Below are positions 9,731-19,066 of a stretch of DNA of 64,000 nt, in pieces; positions within the stretch are counted from its first letter, which is position 1, and each line of letters opens with the position of its first letter. The stretch comes from Antedon bifida (lineage: Eukaryota > Echinodermata > Crinoidea > Comatulida > Antedonidae), in assembly GCA_963402885.1 (NCBI GenBank), contig OY727102.1, forward strand, positions 9,548,001-9,612,000, written 5' to 3'. A program made the position numbers and the translations under genes. The notes beneath the pieces were generated by a model. That model was given only the letters and a program-made list of their open reading frames with translations, searched no databases and was not told the origin of the DNA.

Positions 9731-10304
9731 GCCCAGGATTCGCGTATGGGTGTTAAACGGATGATCGGGCCCACTTTTGTATGCGCACCAAACAAAAGGA
9801 GGCCTCCAAATAGCCATAAACACAGAACTAAATGGCCATTAAACTAGTTTAGTATCTAGTCAAGTATCAGCCGCGCAATGTTTTTATGAATATAGTAAAT
9901 ATTAATTAATTATTAAACAGCCGATAAATACTAATCAATGTGTCTTAATACAAAACAAATTTTACTAATCTAACATCTAGTTTTAATGATTAATTATAAT
10001 AATTAATCGTATATTTCTTTTCTTATTTCTGCATATCATTATTATACATGATACCCCAAACAACAAGGCTCATCTCATAAACACAATATTTCTTGTTTTT
10101 TTAATTGTACTTCTTCATTTCTTATGCACTTGGAGTTTATAACTTGATACAGAAACCATAATCCTGTTATCGATAAAATGAATATTAATTATTAATATTG
10201 GTAATGGTAACTAATAATAAATAAACTAATTACAATTTGCAGAATAAAACCAAAACGGAAACAAAACAACTTTATTTATAAAAATCACACATACTTATTG
10301 GCAC
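9731..10304. other. AT-rich stretch without genes (unit A)
   Basis: No coding segment or structured repeat seen. Unit B carries a few small extra segments here, for example near 42040. Confidence 0.5.
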
Positions 10305-11143
10305 ATGTAAAATAAATTTAAAAAAAAAATGTACTGGCATAACTGACGGCCGCAATAACTGGTGGCTGAAATGATCCCAAAAGAGTTATGTTGTCTGGTA
10401 CTCGTTGTGTTAACATTAATAATGTCTCATATAGGCCTAGTGTCTGATGTGTTGATGGAGTAAATGTTCTTGGGCAGCTGGTTGCAGTTTTTCTCATTTT
10501 CTATTTTTATATTGTTCTTAGTTGATGTCATATTCTAAATATGTAATTTGTATTGTCATGACGTTGAAAATATTTAAATAACAATTGTCCATGTGGTTTT
10601 TAACATCTTTAGATTCATCAGAGATTCATCTGATGTTCAAATCCAGTAAAAGTATTGGATTATTTTATTGATGATTTGTTCTACTGTACAATCATGTAAG
10701 AATTAGAAATCTGGCTACTCGCTCAAAGCTGCTACAGTAATGTACTGTGTTAGGAATACTATTAATTGAATCTAACATACACTGGATAGTTCCTAATTTC
10801 AGTCTGTTACAGTATTAAATTTAAGAATTTTATTAGGGAACATACTACACTAATTGTGCTTCATATTTTCATATTCATACCGGTAATTTTTAAAAAAACA
10901 TTTGACGTTTTTAACATGTATGAAATCTATCTCCAGCAGGATCAATTACAGGACAATTGTTCTTGTCTTATATGTGATGATTTTTATGTATAAATAAATG
11001 ATCATAATGTAAAGAAAAATAAATTAGAAACATTGACATTCTAGCTGAAATACTTTGAAATATTTAATCACTGAATAACTTAATAAATTACACTTTAATA
11101 TTGTAAACATTTCCAAATTGATCAGCTTGTATTATACCATGTA

Positions 11144-11645
11144 CCGTCAATTCTAATAGTAACCCACACTCTAATAGTAACCCCCCTTCTAGTAGTAACC
11201 CAACTTATAAGTCAATCTATAGTAATAACCCACTACTACTACTAGTAACCCATGGGGGAGGTTATTATTAGAGTCACAAAAACTATTGAAAAAATGACAT
11301 TAAGACTGGTCGTTTATTATGCAGCAATATTTTGAAAATAAGGAGATAATGCATGTTGATCTCGGGAGGACTGAGTGTTTTTGAGTTTATAAAATAAAGT
11401 TCAAACAAATTTATTTATTCGTACTGTTTTATTATTTTTCTATGATTTGCTGACCGGAAAAGTTGGGGTGGGTTACTATTTTCAGGTGCCTTACTATTTA
11501 CAGGTGCCTAATTTAAGATTAGTAATAATAACCCACTACTCCAATAGTAATCCCCCTTCCCCCCCCCCCCCCACTTCTAATAGTAACCCACCCTAAAAAA
11601 CAATCAAAAAATAATAACCCAGGGTTACAATTAGAAGATTTACGG
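11144..11645. mobile_element. 502-bp TIR element, copy A1
   Basis: Imperfect terminal inverted repeats: CCGTCAATTCTAATAGTAACC at the left, and GGGTTACAATTAGAAGATTT then ACGG at the right. A nearby diverged repeat of the flank (11697-11790, accatgtatcaattag) shows the same place without the element, implying insertion at a TA; the right TA now reads AA. The interior is full of TAATAGTAACCC in both orientations and a long C run. It has no coding capacity. The TA target suggests a Tc1/mariner-type MITE, by inference. Confidence 0.7.
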
Positions 11646-12113
11646 AATCAATTAGTTTAAACTAATTAATACATGCTATAGACTATTGTAGCCCAAATAT
11701 CAAATTACACTTTTAATATTGCAAACATTTCCAAATTGATCAACTTGTAGTATATAACCATGTATCAATTAGTTTAAACTAATTAATCCATGCTATAATC
11801 TATAGACTATTGTAGCCCAAATATCGAATTACACTATTATTTATAATAATAACAGCAACCGGGAATCCACAAAATGTTAGGATTCAGCCAAGTAGCCTTT
11901 TTTGCAATTCAAATCTCATTACACGGAATCTCTTCGATGTTATAGAACACACTTCTCGTAGGCGTGTTGAATATGCGTGTAATAGCGTGTTGTATAAACG
12001 CGCCCTTAGGTGCAACAGCCTGACAAATTGATATGGTAACACTATTAAAAACAAGTATATCAATCAGAACGTTAACATACGTTATGTTATATCTATTTTC
12101 AAACCTTTTAAAA

Positions 12114-12226
12114 TCAAAAACTCATCAGCATCATTTTTTCATTCTTAACTTTCATCCTTATAATTATCCAATTTTGAATTGAGAATCCAGGATTTGATGT
12201 CAACAATTTCGCTACCTCTTTCTTGC
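12114..12226 (-). pseudogene. Candidate terminal exon, duplicate copy (unit A)
   Basis: Minus-strand segment after an attttgcag acceptor. In phase 1 it stays open for 36 codons (KKEVAKLLTSNPGFSIQ, then NWIIIRMKVKNEK) to a TGA. It is the duplicate of 14203-14315. Lying beyond copy 2 of the tandem repeat, it would be an orphan. I do not recognise the peptide. Confidence 0.3.
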
Positions 12227-13231
12227 CTGCAAAATGAGAAAAACAAAAATGCAATTATTCTATCATCTCTTACAGATGTATTTGTCCTAAATTTGTCCTA
12301 TTTTGATGTCACATAACAGCTATCCACTTGGAATCGAGAAATTGAATATTTGCGACCAACAACCGGCCCATATTTTATAATGTAAAATAAATTAAAAAAA
12401 AAAATGTACTGGCATAACTGACGGCCGCAATAACTGGTGGCTGAAATGATCCCAAAAGAGTTATGTTGTCTGGTACTCGTTGTGTTGACATTAATAATGT
12501 CTTTTTCCTTTTCATATAGGCCTAGTGTCTGATGTGTTGATGGAGTAAATGTTCTTGGGCAGCTGGTTGCAGTTTTTCTCATTTTCTATGGCTATATTGT
12601 TCTTAGTTGATGTCATATTCTAAATATGTAATTTGTATTGTCATGACGTTGAAAATATTTAAATAACAATTGTCCATGTGGTTTTTAACATCTTTAGATT
12701 CATCAGAGATTCATCTGATGTTCAAATCCAGTAAAAGTATTGGATTATTTTATTGATGATTTGTTCTACTATACAATCATGTAAGAATTAGAAATCTGGC
12801 TACTCGCTCAAAGCTGCTACAGTAATGTACTGTGTTAGGAATATTATTAATTGAATCTAACATACACTGGATAGTTCCTAATTTCAGTCTGTTACAGTAT
12901 TAAATTTAAGAATTTTATTAGGGAACATACTACACTATAAATTGTGCTTCATATTTTCATATTCATACCGGTAATTTTTTAAAAAACATTTGACGTTTTT
13001 TACATGTATGAAATCTATCTCCAGCAGGATCAATTACAGGACAATTGTTCTTGTCTTATATGTGATGATTTTTATGTATAAATAAATGATCATAATGTAA
13101 AGAAAAATAAATTAGAAACATTGACATTCTAGCTGAAATACTTTGAAATATTTAATCACTGAATAACTTAATAAATTACACTTTAATATTGTAAACATTT
13201 CCAAATTGATCAGCTTGTATTATACCATGTA

Positions 13232-13734
13232 CCGTCAATTCTAATAGTAACCCACACTCTAATAGTAACCCCCCTTCTAGTAGTAACCCAACTTATAAGT
13301 CAATCTATAATAATAACCCACTACTACTACTAGTAACCCATGGGGGAGGTTATTATTAGAGTCACAAAAACTATTGAAAAAATGACATTAAGACTGGTCG
13401 TTTATTATGCAGCAATATTTTGAAAATAAGGAGATAATGCATGTTGATCTCGGGAGGACTGAGTGTTTTTGAGTTTATAAAATAAAGTTCAAAGAAATTT
13501 ATTTATTCGTACTGTTTTATTATTTTTCTATGATTTGCTGACCGGAAAAGTTGGGGTGGGTTACTATTTTCAGGTGCCTTACTATTTACAGGTGCCTAAT
13601 TTAAGATTAGTAATAATAACCCACTACTCCAATAGGAATCCCCCTTCCCCCCCCCCCCCCCACTTCTAATAGTAACCCACCCTAAAAAACAATCAAAAAA
13701 TAATAACCCAGGGTTACAATTAGAAGATTTACGG
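13232..13734. mobile_element. 502-bp TIR element, copy A2
   Basis: Second copy of the element, carried along by the 2.08-kb duplication. Same ends and flanks; the C run is one base longer and one TAGT has become TAGG near 13634. Confidence 0.7.
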
Positions 13735-14202
13735 AATCAATTAGTTTAAACTAATTAATACATGCTATAGACTATTGTAGCCCAAATATCAAATTACACT
13801 TTTAATATTGCAAACATTTCCAAATTGATCAACTTGTAGTATATAACCATGTATCAATTAGTTTAAACTAATTAATCCATGCTATAATCTATAGACTATT
13901 GTAGCCCAAATATCAAATTACACTATTATTTATAATAATAACAGCAACCGGGAATCCACAAAATGTTAGGATTCAGCCAAGTAGCCTTTTTTGCAATTCA
14001 AATCTCATTACACGGAATCTCTTCGATGTTATAGAACACACTTCTCGTAGGCGTGTTGAATATGCGTGTAATAGCGTGTTGTATAAACGCGCCCTTAGGT
14101 GCAACAGCCTGACAAATTGATATGGTAACACTATTAAAAACAAGTATATCAATCAGAACGTTAACATACGTTATGTTATATCTATTTTCAAACCTTTTAA
14201 AA

Positions 14203-14315
14203 TCAAAAACTCATCAGCATCATTTTTTCATTCTTAACTTTCATCCTTATAATTATCCAATTTTGAATTGAGAATCCAGGATTTGATGTCAACAATTTCG
14301 CTACCTCTTTCTTGC
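14203..14315 (-). CDS. Candidate terminal exon of the micro-exon row (unit A)
   Basis: Minus-strand exon candidate opening at an attttgcag acceptor, phase 1, 36 codons to a TGA. It contains KKEVAKLLTSNPGFSIQ followed by NWIIIRMKVKNEKMMLMSF. Its phase matches the four symmetric micro-exons upstream (14893-15754), which is why it is offered as their downstream partner. No family is recognised. The same bases occur at 46039-46151 in unit B. An open run of 36 codons can arise by chance in AT-rich DNA, so this needs RNA support. Confidence 0.35.
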
Positions 14316-14612
14316 CTGCAAAATGAGAAAAACAAAAATGCAATTATTCTATCATCTCTTACAGATGTATTTGTCCTAAATTTGTCCTATTTTGATGTCA
14401 CATAACAGCTATCCACTTGGAATCGAGAAATTGAATATTTGCGACCAACAACCGGCCCATATTTTATAACTACTGTAGTACTGTACTTGTTCAAAAATAA
14501 CACTATATTGATCTCTTTCCCTTTAATGTTCAACAATATTCCAATTAAAATGCTTAAATACAGAAGTATAGGCCTACAGGTACATATGACAACCTCAGAC
14601 ATCCATCCTATA

Positions 14613-14813
14613 TTAGACTGTGTTCCAGCCCGTAAATTTTGGCACATATGGCGTTTTATACGTATAATATAATACTCAGATTTACGCACTGGGGAAATAT
14701 GTGAAGAAATCGATTTGCATGCCCGCAAACATCCGATAAGAATGACGTAGGTTATCATACCATATGTGCCAAATTATTTATCTTTACTATTTACGGGCTG
14801 GAACCCAGTCTAA
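14613..14813. mobile_element. 201-bp TIR element (unit A)
   Basis: The left arm TTAGACTGTGTTCCAGCCCG and its continuation TAAATTTTGGCACATATGG are answered at the right end by the reverse complement ending CCCAGTCTAA. The right arm carries about 15 extra bases between TAAAT and TTTGG. The long arms and roughly 100-bp spacer would form a hairpin. No coding capacity; superfamily not assignable because the target duplication is unclear. Confidence 0.72.
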
Positions 14814-14892
14814 TCATATATATGCACTGCTCTTTAACCAATTGAATGCTCTTTGGCATGTGAATAACGAACCTTTTTAAATATAAACTTAC

Positions 14893-14925
14893 CTGTGAGA
14901 TCGTCATGGTTGTATAGGTCATCTC
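14893..14925 (-). CDS. Micro-exon e, 33 bp (unit A)
   Basis: Minus-strand exon candidate: ctatag acceptor, ACAG|GTAAGT donor. Length is a multiple of three, phase 1 on both sides, peptide (G)DDLYNHDDLT. Fourth in a row of similar micro-exons. Splicing unproven. Confidence 0.5.
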
Positions 14926-15040
14926 CTATAGTAGTAAACAAAAACAATTTATAACATTAATATTTTATACATTTTCGTTCTTGATACATTGTACATTTGT
15001 GTTTTCAAATGTTTTGCTGCTAATATTGTAGTAGACTTAC

Positions 15041-15088
15041 CTGATGTTGTGGCAATTTCTAGTTGTCCATAACTATCAGCATCATCTG
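15041..15088 (-). CDS. Micro-exon d, 48 bp (unit A)
   Basis: Minus strand: tttatcag acceptor, TCAG|GTAAGT donor, 48 bp, phase 1-1. Peptide (A)DDADSYGQLEIATTS. It shares its opening CAGATGA with micro-exon c. Confidence 0.5.
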
Positions 15089-15350
15089 CTGATAAACAAC
15101 AATAAAATGTTAAGAATGTAATGTTTACGAAAATCTAATTTGTGTCTGATAAGTGCCATTTCCGGCATCTACAGTTGCACAACTCTTAAACATTTCTTAT
15201 GACACAGGGACAGATTGGAATGGAAAATGGGACATGGATTAATTAATTTTAACACTAAAAAAGAACTTCATAGAAAGAGTCAATCTTAATTTCACCTCAC
15301 CTCAGCACCAGCTGGTATAGATTTTTATTAGTAATGTTTTATAAGCTTAC

Positions 15351-15386
15351 CTGTGATGTTTTCTTCTTCTTTAAAAGTTTCATCTG
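15351..15386 (-). CDS. Micro-exon c, 36 bp (unit A)
   Basis: Minus strand: attgatcag acceptor, ACAG|GTAAGC donor, 36 bp, phase 1-1. Peptide (A)DETFKEEENIT. Opens CAGATGA like exon d and ends ACAG like exons e and a. Confidence 0.5.
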
Positions 15387-15627
15387 CTGATCAATAATAA
15401 AAGAAAAGTTAACAATTTAATATATTCCTAATATCTATCTGTACATTAAGTACTTTGATTGCACTGATTGCATTGAAGAACTTAAGATCTACCATAACAT
15501 TTTTTTCCATGTTTAAAACAACAAATATATGGTCTTGATTTTATGGCACTCTGGAATTGTCTCTTCTATTAGCAAAAGAAGTATTCTCATTTTACATACT
15601 TTGTTTATAAACTATATTAAAGCTTAC

Positions 15628-15671
15628 CTGTAAAAGTATTCATTTCTACTTCTAGGCTTCTGGGTTATCTC
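15628..15671 (-). pseudogene. Micro-exon b, decayed (unit A)
   Basis: Minus strand: ctatag acceptor and ACAG|GTAAG donor as in its neighbours, opening GAGATAACCCAG like exon e. It is 44 bp long, not a multiple of three, and has in-frame stops in phase 1, so it looks like a broken member of the row. Confidence 0.4.
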
Positions 15672-15715
15672 CTATAGAAAAACACAATAAAATAAGTTTT
15701 TCTTATTCTTCTTAC

Positions 15716-15754
15716 CTGTACAAGTGTTGCCACTTGTTAATTTGACAAAATTTG
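15716..15754 (-). CDS. Micro-exon a, 39 bp (unit A)
   Basis: Minus strand: aaaaatcag acceptor, ACAG|GTAAG donor, 39 bp, phase 1-1. Peptide NFVKLTSGNTCT with a split codon at each end. Uppermost member of the row that I can define. Confidence 0.45.
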
Positions 15755-15770
15755 CTGATTTTTCAATTAC

Positions 15771-16160
15771 CTACTGGCAGAACAGGTAAGTAAAAGATAT
15801 GTACTGTGTGGGTAATAAGCTGTACGGACTATATAAAGGGCAGGAAATATTTTGAGATAATCTAGGTTTTGGCGAGATTCTGGTTTTTAAGGTGTTTATG
15901 CTTTGTGAGAGTGAAGTTTGCATTGTACCAGCAACAATGCCTATTTTTTTTTTAAAAAGATGTGCCGTGTTTAAATCGTTTTCACCCGCAACTACAGCAA
16001 TTGCATTATAATTCTTCAAGGTTGATATGTCCTTGGCTATTGGCTTGTCTTTAATTTGAGGCGATTTATACAGCCGATGAAATCAAATTTGAAAGTAGTC
16101 TGTAATTGGATTTTTATGGGAGTGTCGACTTGTAGGTACTTTTGGCTAGTCTTCAACATA
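15771..16160. other. Stretch with an unrecognised open frame (unit A)
   Basis: A minus-strand open frame covers 15771-16019 and includes VVAGENDLNTAHLF. I do not recognise it. Units A and B differ here in an A/T run that changes the residues without closing the frame. I would not call it a gene. Confidence 0.3.
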
Positions 16161-16455
16161 AGTTGCTCTTAGAGTGGATACAATAGTCTACAATTGAAGA
16201 TGCTTTTAAAATTGGGGTAGGGGAAGTATTAATAGAAGGTAGTGGGTTAAATAGAGGGAGACCTGCATTGAATATTTGAAATGGACTGTAGTCTTCAAAA
16301 AGAAGTTGCTCTTAGATTGGATACATCACTAGTCTACAATTGATGGTGATTTTTGAATTATAATGCAGTATTAAATAGAAGATGGATGGTTAATTAGAGA
16401 GAGAACTGCATTGACAATTTGAAAATGACTTATAATTAATTAAAAAATCACCAAC
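16161..16455. repeat. Diverged 147-bp tandem pair at the left edge of sub-block 2 (unit A)
   Basis: GTTGCTCTTAGA.TGGATAC begins at 16161-16180 and again near 16308, with the following CTACAATTGA, TATTAA and TAGAAG phrases also repeated. The same pair precedes sub-block 1 in units B and C (from 27420 and 58607), so it marks the common left boundary of both sub-blocks. Confidence 0.7.
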
Positions 16456-16782
16456 CTTGGAATCCACATGTTCTGCAATATCCGTTGTAAAATCTTCAAT
16501 TAGATTAAACTGAACATTAAATTTCTCCAAAACTTTTACTGTTGATCTGCGATTGATATGTGGAAAACACCCTCAATGACAGAAAACTCTGTTGAGTTGA
16601 TACCTTCTAGCGTGGATGAGTTGGAATAAACAATGCTGAATTCAAAGAAGTAACCACTTCCCGACAGATTGGCCCAGCCATGGATTATATCTACAGTGTT
16701 GTTGTTGACGAGCTCTGCATCAGATACTCCTGGGCATTTTCCATGGATGTGAAGAATGTCCCAGATTTTGCACAATTTCAGC
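16456..16782 (-). pseudogene. Fibrocystin-L-like beta-sandwich exon (unit A, sub-block 2)
   Basis: A 327-bp minus-strand exon from a gattttttcag acceptor to an AAG|GTTGGT donor. It opens AEIVQNLGHSSHPWKM, then needs a frame change to read VSDAELVNNNTVDIIHGWAN, followed by LSGSGYFFEFSIVYSNSST. A further frame change near 16560 is needed to continue to STVKVLEKFNVQFNLIEDF. At least two frame breaks are therefore present. Compared with sub-block 1 it lacks the FTDLAI codons but keeps the acceptor. Confidence 0.62.
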
Positions 16783-16908
16783 CTGAAAAAATCAAAAAAT
16801 CATTATTCCTTTTTTTCGTAGAATATTTGTATCAAACCTATGGTGTATTACCAAAGCTTGATAGCCTACAGTATATTGGAGTTTAGAAAGAATTGTGTTA
16901 AAACCTAC

Positions 16909-17064
16909 ACTGGTATCCAATATAGAGATGCAAGGCTGAACCTCAAATGGATGGTTCTCCATAGCATCAGCCTTAAACGTATACTCATTGTGCTTTGGAA
17001 TTGATAGATGATTTCTACTCCTTGGTCACTAGATGCCTCTTCTTCAGCTTGCTTCTCAGAATAC
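16909..17064 (-). pseudogene. Fibrocystin-L-like Glu-rich exon (unit A, sub-block 2)
   Basis: A 156-bp minus-strand exon: tcacag acceptor at 17065, ACCAGT|GTAGGT donor at 16904-16908. It opens YSEKQAEEEASS, and after a possible shift reads PKHNEYTFKADAMENHPF then VQPCISILDTS. This is the fuller form of the exon fused at 105-536. It shows that the original gene had an intron where sub-block 1 has a deletion. Confidence 0.6.
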
Positions 17065-17246
17065 CTGTGAACCAATTATAGTTATGTTGGTTTGTAATGA
17101 TATAGGCATTATGGTTATGTTTGTTGCACGCCACACATGAGAATACAATTTAAGACTTTGGACAAGACGATACAAGCCAGTTCTATACTACAGTAACTCT
17201 ACAGAAAACTCTACTTCAACTCATTACTTCTTAAAATGTGACTTAC

Positions 17247-17443
17247 GTTTCATTGCCTGTACTTGGACCTCCTGTTGTATTTGTTGCTCTCACACCCCTT
17301 GTTGGGTCTTCAGCTGGGGGAGAAGGATCGGTCATTGCTAATAACCTCAACTTCAAGACTCTCGTACAAAGTACCGGTTTGTGCTGCATTAACAATTTCT
17401 GCTTGAAGGTTAACTAACTCATCATGTTCAAGGGTTGAATTGC
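17247..17443 (-). pseudogene. Fibrocystin-L-like linker exon (unit A, sub-block 2)
   Basis: Counterpart of 716-912: same 197-bp length, same acceptor and AAAC|GTAAGT donor, differing by a few substitutions. It holds the same GNSTLEHDELVNLQAEIV opening and the same possible internal frame change. Confidence 0.55.
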
Positions 17444-17604
17444 CTGTAAGGAAAAAATATTAATTATTGTTTACATATTAAAAGAATAGGTAATTAAATA
17501 AAATTCAACTCATTTCTAAACATATGAAACTGAAAAAAGAAGAAATCTGGATAGATTATGTGATACTTTAATATGGTTAAAAGCTATTTACTTATTATAT
17601 ATAC

Positions 17605-17826
17605 CAAACTGGCAAGATTGTTAACAAGATCTTCTTCATAGAAAACATCAACAGGAGCCACACCAAAGTCAACCATTATAACCGGTGTAGTGATGATGTC
17701 AATTGGGTCACTACCACGTATAAGTATCCAAAGAGTCTGCCAATCGCGATCAAAATAGTTCTCGCCATAAATGCTGGAGTCAGGAGTTGGCATGAACTGA
17801 TCGTTTGGATCTTCTGGAACCCATAT
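17605..17826 (-). pseudogene. Fibrocystin-L-like exon, 3' part, 5' part replaced by LINE (unit A, sub-block 2)
   Basis: The minus-strand frame is intact and reads WVPEDPNDQFMPTPDSS, YGENYFDRDWQTLWILIRGS, TTPVIMVDFGVAPVDVF and EEDLVNNLASL before a TTTG|GTATAT donor. ENYFDR...W...RGS.P.....PVI.V.FG.....F...LV.NLAS is a strong fibrocystin-L signature. Upstream of WVPE (from 17827) the exon stops matching sub-block 1 and becomes LINE sequence on the opposite strand. About 0.5 kb of this exon, including the GPQDHGWC block, is missing. Confidence 0.82.
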
Positions 17827-18470
17827 TTCTCTTTCTATTAATGGCAATGATGTCGAAAGAGTTGACAATTTTAAATATCTTGGACTTACATTTGATTCAC
17901 TTATGTCATGGAAACAGCATGTTGAACAAGTAGCTTCTAGAGTATCACAACGTATCGGTATTATTCGTAGATTAAGATATTATATTCCAAATTTTGCTTT
18001 AAGACTACTTGCTAATGCAATAGTATTACCTTGTTTTGATTACTGTAGTAATGTTTGGTCAAATTGTAACTTAGAACTTGTTAATCGTCTTCAAGTACTT
18101 CAAAATAGAGTAGCTAGAATCATTCTTTATGCTGATATGTACACCCCTATAACAGAATTGATGTCCTCACTAAAATGGAAGAGTGTCCATGACAGATGGG
18201 AAAATGATTTATTAATTATGCTATTTAAATGCCTACAGGGTTTAGCACCATCTTATTTAACAAATCTATTCAAATTTATGGACACTTTTCACACAAAAAA
18301 TACAAGAAGTCAATCAACAAAAACTCTAAATGTTCCAGCATGGAACAATATTTATGGAAAGAGAATGTTTAACTATAGAGCATCAACCTTATGGAATAAT
18401 CTTCCTGTACATATCCGTAAAAATTTTCGGTGAATGGACTGGTCTTGTTTCAAGAGTGCAACTTTAATAG
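17827..18470 (+). mobile_element. 5'-truncated non-LTR retrotransposon (LINE), RT C-terminal region (unit A)
   Basis: A plus-strand open frame that begins before its first Met. It reads NDVERVDNFKYLGLTFDSLM, WKQHVEQVASRVSQRIGIIR, VLPCFDYCSNVWSN, LQVLQNRVARIIL, and ends LWNNLPVHIRKNF with a stop at 18433. The (F)KYLG....W..H......R..R..G...R, LP..DY...VW and LQ..QNRA.R series is the well-known C-terminal (thumb and connector) part of non-LTR RT proteins of CR1/Jockey/RTE-like elements. The catalytic RT motifs are absent, so this is a 5'-truncated copy. The 3' limit is uncertain. Its arrival coincides with loss of about 0.5 kb of host exon. Identical copy at 49664-50307. Confidence 0.85.
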
Positions 18471-18538
18471 GAGGAAAGATTTAGGGAAGAATCACAGTTT
18501 ACAAAAGCTAAAATTCAACATTAAAGCAGACAACCAAC

Positions 18539-18729
18539 CTTTATGTGGACATTTTTCATCATAAGGAATTTTAAGTCCACGTCTCGGATCTCTATCCCAC
18601 TCATATGGAGAATCAGGAATAACATAACCAGGCCGTGATCCTCCTAGAATTCCACCATCTTCATCTCTGATCATTGCTTTCTTAAATGCATCACAATCCA
18701 TCTCCACGCAATCAGAAAGATTAACTTTA
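18539..18729 (-). pseudogene. Fibrocystin-L-like exon, uninterrupted form (unit A, sub-block 2)
   Basis: A 191-bp minus-strand exon: taacag acceptor, AAAG|GTTGGT donor. It reads KVNLSDCVEMDCDAFKKAM, IRDEDGGILGGSRPGYVIP, YEWDRDPRRGLKI and ends KCPHKG. It is the intact empty-site version of the exon that carries the TTAA element in sub-block 1. The exon itself has no visible lesion, but a Gypsy element sits only 20 bp above its acceptor and the exon below it is replaced by LINE sequence. Confidence 0.8.
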
Positions 18730-18750
18730 CTGTTAAGATTAAATGAAAAG

Positions 18751-19046
18751 TGTAATGTATTGAACTTGATTAATATTATTTAAACTTCCTTCACCTGTTA
18801 CCATATATATTATGTTAACCCACTTCTATATAACCCTGGCTACTTAATGGTCACTAATGGCTAAAGTAGACCCTCTGCTTAGACCACTAAACATTCCACC
18901 TTGACAGATTAATTACCCATTACCGATATTGTTATTATAATATATAGTAAATGTAGAATAAAGAATAAACACTTCAGTGCTAGCTTTCAACTATAACAGA
19001 ACTTGTCTCTCTCTCACTTATTTGTATTGTAAATCGGTACATTACA
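18751..19046 (+). repeat. 5' LTR (unit A), 296 bp
   Basis: TGTAATG...CATTACA. Contains AATAAA at 18957-18962 and again just downstream. Compared with the 3' LTR and with both LTRs in unit B, it lacks about 14 bp (CTTGCTACCAATTA region) near 18779. Confidence 0.92.
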
Positions 19047-19051
19047 CTACA

Positions 19052-19066
19052 GTGGCGACGAGAATG
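19052..19066 (+). promoter_or_regulatory. Putative primer binding site (unit A)
   Basis: TGGCGACGAGAATGG lies 5 bp inside the 5' LTR, where Gypsy elements carry their tRNA primer site, and overlaps the gag start codon at 19064. The matching tRNA was not determined. Confidence 0.5.

Larger units (their letters stand above)
10305..14469. repeat. 2.08-kb tandem duplication, two copies (unit A)
   Basis: Copy 1 spans 10305-12379 and copy 2 spans 12380-14469. Both begin ATGTAAAATAAATT, A run, TGTACTGGCATAACTGACGG, and end in ACCGGCCCATATTTTATAA. Copy 2 differs by consistent small changes that recur in copy 2 of unit B, so this duplication is older than the 31-kb one. Confidence 0.92.

Noticed and set aside
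11144..11645. TAACCC motifs as an interstitial telomere tract
   Set aside because: The motif is embedded in a longer TAATAGTAACCC phrase, is not a head-to-tail hexamer array, and lies within the inverted-repeat element.
15771..16019. Serine-protease-like fragment suggested by VVAGENDLN
   Set aside because: Only one short phrase is suggestive; no catalytic motif or splice-compatible neighbours were seen.
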